This document shows positions 60,472 to 64,000 of a stretch of DNA of 64,000 nucleotides, piece by piece. Location of the stretch: assembly GCF_000264905.1 (NCBI RefSeq), contig NW_006763131.1:410793-474792 (forward strand). Reading direction: 5' to 3'. Position 1 is the first letter of the stretch. Every line of letters starts with the position of its first letter. The stretch is from Stereum hirsutum FP-91666 SS1. Its lineage: Eukaryota > Basidiomycota > Agaricomycetes > Russulales > Stereaceae. The notes under the pieces are model-generated. The model was given only the letters and a program-made list of their open reading frames with translations. It did not search any database and had not been told where the DNA came from. The position numbers and the translations under genes are program-made.

Positions 60472-62263
60472 GTAGGACGAACGGGAACGGGCATGATATG
60501 GGGTAACTTTATAGATTATCCTCGCTAATAAATTCTGGATCCTATCAAATTACTTGGCTTGTTTCAGCCCAGTGATCGCACTGTGCCAGCCACAACTTTA
60601 GGGCTCCGACAAAAAGTCGGTTGTTAATAACAGCTGTAAAAAAGTGCTGTTAATAACTGTTTATAACTTGTTATTAACAGCCCTTCCGACACGCTGGTTT
60701 ATAGAGCTGTAAGAAAGTGTAAGAAATCTAGACGTCCGGAGGAGTAGATACGCGTCCAGGCAAGACGCTTTCGAGTTCCTGATCACCCCTGACATCGTAT
60801 TCCATCCTCTCGAGCCCCTAACCCGACCTAGACACACCTTTATACGAACCGATTCCCACGATGTCGACTCCACAGTCCGACTCGCTCACCACAGCTGAGT
60901 CTCGTCCACGTCCAAGTTTAAGTACGGTGGGTGTTTTCGCCAACGACCGCACATACCATGAGCGTATGTGCTGTAGAGCCTGCTCCAAGAGTTCAAATAG
61001 TGATCAAGGGCGATCAAAAGAACTCTTAGTGCTCTGAAAGCCCTCCAGGCCAGTCGAAACTGGCAGCTCCTGGGGGTGAAAATAATATTTAATTCGATTT
61101 AAATAATGTGTTTTTAACTGTTTTTAACACCTGTAAGAAAGTCCCTCGGGGGCCACCGAGTTAATAACACGGGGTACCATCCGCCGTGGACTTTTTGTCG
61201 GAGCCCTACACAACTTGAACTTGAACAGATATCCTACTAGTACCTATGTCATCCTCGAGCGTGAAAAGCGACGTGCCTTCTTACGCATCAGTCTTGAAAT
61301 TTATCTCTGAAGGTTAGCTACAGCTCACCTACCTCTACAACATGCATTCAGACACAACTCCCAGTTGACAGTTGTCCCAGCTGAGAATCAACCGGCGTTG
61401 GCAGACGGAGACCGGAAGAATTTGAAATGGTCTCACCGGCATTTTCCATGACCGCCAAAGCGGTGCATTTCTGCCTGGTATGTGGTGTCCGGCGCTTCTC
61501 ATATTCACGGACGGCACAGAAAGAATGCCCGAAGATGGAGAATGTGGTGTCAAGATGACCGGAGGACGTGTATGAGCTCGAGCGGTATGAAAACACTGGA
61601 TCAAGTTGAATCTCGATATGATATTTACAAGGGGCGATCGAGAACTTTTCGTTGACTTTTCGAGAACGAGGAGGCAGATCAAGGGTGGGCGGGCTGAACC
61701 GCAGCGCGACTCTTTGCTCACAGTTCGGACAACGAAAAGAACGAAACAAGACAGAATGTCATTGTACGCTAGAGCTATGTGAAGTGTACAAGACGAGCAA
61801 AGAGTGCAACTGAAAAGGGTGTGGTGGGTGGGACAGAAAACGGCGCAAAGACGTCGAGCGTGAAGAAACGACGACGAACGGGCGGAAAACACTGCACAGA
61901 GGCAATGGGAGGAAACAGAAACACAGACGGTAAACCGACGGAAAGAAAACTTCCTCGCAAGCTCGCGTGGCACCGAACCAAGAGCTAATTCTTAGCGCTT
62001 TAGCTTTCGCTGTCCAAAATAAGCACACAAACACAGATACGAAAATCAAGAAAAAGGCGAAGCGTCTATATGTCTATATACGTCGCGTGGGTGCCAATGC
62101 CCACCACGTCTGAGCCAAAGATGCCCGCCCGGTCCACTTCTACACTATTCAATCAGTGGGTATCCGAGTCGGTATCCAGCATTTTTGAGCATCCACCACC
62201 TTCTTCCCATAACCAATCAACTCCGCCCTCGTCCTTCTCCCAAGGTCCAGGTTCTACGGTACC
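60472..62263. other. Intergenic region with hAT element
   Basis: Contains the hAT-type element at 60599-61208. The remaining kilobase (61.2-62.26 kb) holds the 3' flank of the Mpv17 gene and a minus-strand open stretch at 61335-61973 that lacks an ATG start and is Cys/Ser-rich; no gene is supported. Confidence 0.55.
60599..61208. mobile_element. Non-autonomous hAT element, 610 bp
   Basis: Perfect 20-bp terminal inverted repeats (TAGGGCTCCGACAAAAAG...) at 60599-60618 and 61189-61208, flanked by an exact 8-bp duplication CACAACTT (60591-60598 and 61209-61216). The 8-bp duplication and TAGGG ends identify the hAT superfamily. Subterminal copies of TTAATAAC/GTTATTAA at 60624-60680 and near 61161 look like transposase-binding repeats. 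An ATG frame of 57 codons at 60861 (MSTPQSDSLTT) resembles the remaining start of a deleted transposase gene. With no catalytic domain left, it needs a helper element elsewhere. Confidence 0.88.
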
Positions 62264-63688
62264 TCAGGCGACCTTCACGCCCTCAACCATCTCCACCACA
62301 GGAGCGATCACACCCAACTCCTCTTTCGCCGCGTCGGCGGCGTTGACAGCGCTCAGGTACGTGTCTGTTCGGAATCCAGAATCCAACACCATGATCCAGA
62401 ACGGTCAGTGCGTGCGAAACAAAGACAAGGAGAAAAGAAGGAACACGAGAGAAGGAGGAAAGGAGAAGGAGGGAAGGAGAAGGAGGGAAAGATAGAAAGA
62501 TACGCACTCCAGAATAAGGACACGACGCCGACGAAGACGAACCGGAGTTGGGGCGGCATGATGGAGAAATTGAGGATCTGTGTCGGGATGAAGACACACC
62601 AGTTGCGGAAGACGGTGGGGACGTAGGACTGTCGTGCCGGTTCCATTACGATCCAAACGAGAACGAAAACGAAAACGAAAACGAAAACGAATAGAAAAGG
62701 AAGAGCAAAAGAGGAAAAGAGGAAAAGGGAGAGGGGGGAGAAGAGGCGAGGTTAGTGAGTGGATGGCAGGAGCCGGTTGAGCAAAGAGATGAGAGATGCG
62801 CACTTTAGACAGTCTGTCCTGCACCTCCGCGACGCCCTTACCCTCGAGGAAGGTCATGCTCGTGAAGAACCAGCCCACGGCGACTGTAGTCAAACGATAT
62901 CCCCTCCGTCAGCCGTCAGTCGAAGAACCACGGATAATTATGACAAGGAAGGGAGGGAGGGTCGAAGGAGAAGAAACGTACGAGGCGCCATTAAGCTCTG
63001 GTCCAGGAACGTCTGTCATATACACCCAAAAGTATGCGTTAGCGATAATGAACGAACATCCGAGCACGGTATGGATAAATTTCGTATGGACGGACTCGGG
63101 TAGACAAGGAAGAGGTGATGGATGAAGGACCACAAAACGAAAAAAAGAAAACACACCCTATATACGACCGCCTTCGTCGGACTCGCGAACTGCAGCCTAC
63201 CCAAGAACTGGAACCATTTCGTGACAGGAGGACCAAAGAAAGCACCGCCGTATAAGCTCAGACGGAGTGTGCGGATGGGCTGGAGGCATCGCATCAAAGT
63301 GCGATCAGTATCTTATTCCACCAGTTTTTTTTTTGAGAGAGGACAGGATGTGAGAGGTAGAGATGGTGGAGAGAGAGCGGATGAAAGGGGCGAAACGCAC
63401 ATCATAGCGCTCCCACCCCCGCTTCTCCACCGCCTCTTGTGCGAGAACGTCGCCAGCGCCGAACAACACCGCCGAGCTCAGACATTGGGTGAGGAACGGT
63501 CTCTGGATGAGAGCACGGCTGTCGGTGTGGGTGCGTTTCGTTCGTTCGTTCGGTAAATGACGCGTAGGTGAGGGTGGTCGAACGATGACGAAGGGATAGA
63601 GCAATGAGCCTGAGGTCAGTAAACAATCCACGAACGAGGAAGTTGGAAATAAGTCCACGCACTTGTATGCACGAAAAAGCGAAGCCAT
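62264..63688 (-). CDS. Mpv17/PMP22 family membrane protein
   Basis: Small four-helix membrane protein of the Mpv17/PMP22/Sym1 family, located in the inner mitochondrial membrane or peroxisomal membrane, proposed to act as a channel. N-terminus MASLFRAYN then [85 protein letters not shown], and the family signature [42 protein letters not shown]-terminus [18 protein letters not shown], stop TGA at 62264-62266. About seven introns, one carrying a GAAAAC repeat. No typical peroxisomal C-terminus is present. The family is certain; organelle and substrate are not. Confidence 0.91.
62661..62691. repeat. (GAAAAC)n minisatellite in an Mpv17 intron
   Basis: About five tandem GAAAAC units lying within non-coding sequence between exons of the Mpv17 gene. 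Confidence 0.8.
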
Positions 63689-64000
63689 CTCTCGTTTTAT
63701 TTTCTTCAGTTCCTACCTATGTAATTCCTATCTCGATATGTTTCGAATCCAGTAACTCGAGCGTCGTGGAGAGTGTGTTCGACTTTGTCACGGCCGTGGT
63801 GATGAACGAGCGGGGTCGTGTGCTGGCAGTTCAAACGTCCCAACAGCCGCGCGGTCGTCGTCGGTGTGAGGTGTGGATGTGGTGTGCGGTTGACCGTTGG
63901 AGTCGCCGTTTGACGCGTAAAATGGTGCGCGTTTGGGGTTCAATGGTTTCGTTACGAGAGAGAAAGGGAACACCGGTCCGTCAGTCAACGTTCAACAAAT
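63689..64000. other. Upstream region of the Mpv17 gene, to window edge
   Basis: Promoter of the minus-strand Mpv17 gene. A minus-strand open stretch (63788-63988) begins with TTG and lacks an ATG inside the window; it could be the end of a gene lying to the right, but nothing in it was recognised. Confidence 0.4.

Noticed and set aside
61335..61973. Minus-strand open stretch of 212 codons
   Set aside because: Begins with GTG, has no ATG near the start, and is a biased Cys/Ser-rich composition without family motif.

Overview
This window comes from a filamentous basidiomycete, most likely an Agaricomycete. The genes are broken by many introns of about 45-90 nt, there is a laccase-family gene with basidiomycete intron positions, and there are sigma-like glutathione transferases and a solitary F-box gene of the kind that is expanded in mushrooms. 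No bacterial-type organisation is present. Gene models were built by eye from splice signals and family motifs, so ends are solid where a motif or stop fixes them and individual introns are less certain.

Layout. 1-2892: 3' part of a GH31 alpha-glucosidase. 3442-4698: class II aldolase/adducin-like protein. 8172-9410: peroxisomal 2,4-dienoyl-CoA reductase. 15033-16733: HMG-box regulator. About 4.7-8.2 kb, 9.4-15.0 kb and 16.7-27.1 kb hold no gene I can support. 27081-29858: laccase-like multicopper oxidase that has lost copper ligands. 31023-33438: tRNase Z. 33441-37649: a complete PIF/Harbinger DNA transposon with 120-bp identical ends, inserted immediately behind the tRNase Z stop codon. 38114-38967: phospholipid N-methyltransferase. 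39146-39265: U6 snRNA. 39739-44451: large BRE4/aromatic-acid-exporter-like membrane protein. 46855-51573: a duplicated module of two glutathione transferases and two small paralogous proteins. 52225-53781: F-box protein. 54146-58908: multi-BRCT protein of the Brc1/Rtt107 type. 59120-60471: dienoyl-CoA isomerase ending in SKL. 60599-61208: non-autonomous hAT element. 62264-63688: Mpv17/PMP22 protein.

Functional links. Two auxiliary enzymes for beta-oxidation of unsaturated fatty acids (dienoyl-CoA reductase ending ARM, dienoyl-CoA isomerase ending SKL) both carry peroxisomal C-termini, although they lie 50 kb apart. The GST/small-protein block is a local duplication: both small genes keep a TATA box, a 5'-UTR intron and an N-terminal MGSV start. 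The remainder is ordinary housekeeping.

The most unusual items are the laccase-like protein with a dismantled trinuclear copper site, the young Harbinger insertion that displaces the tRNase Z 3' UTR, the duplicated small MGSV proteins of unknown function, and the U6 gene whose 3' tail forms a UACG-tetraloop hairpin just before its terminator.
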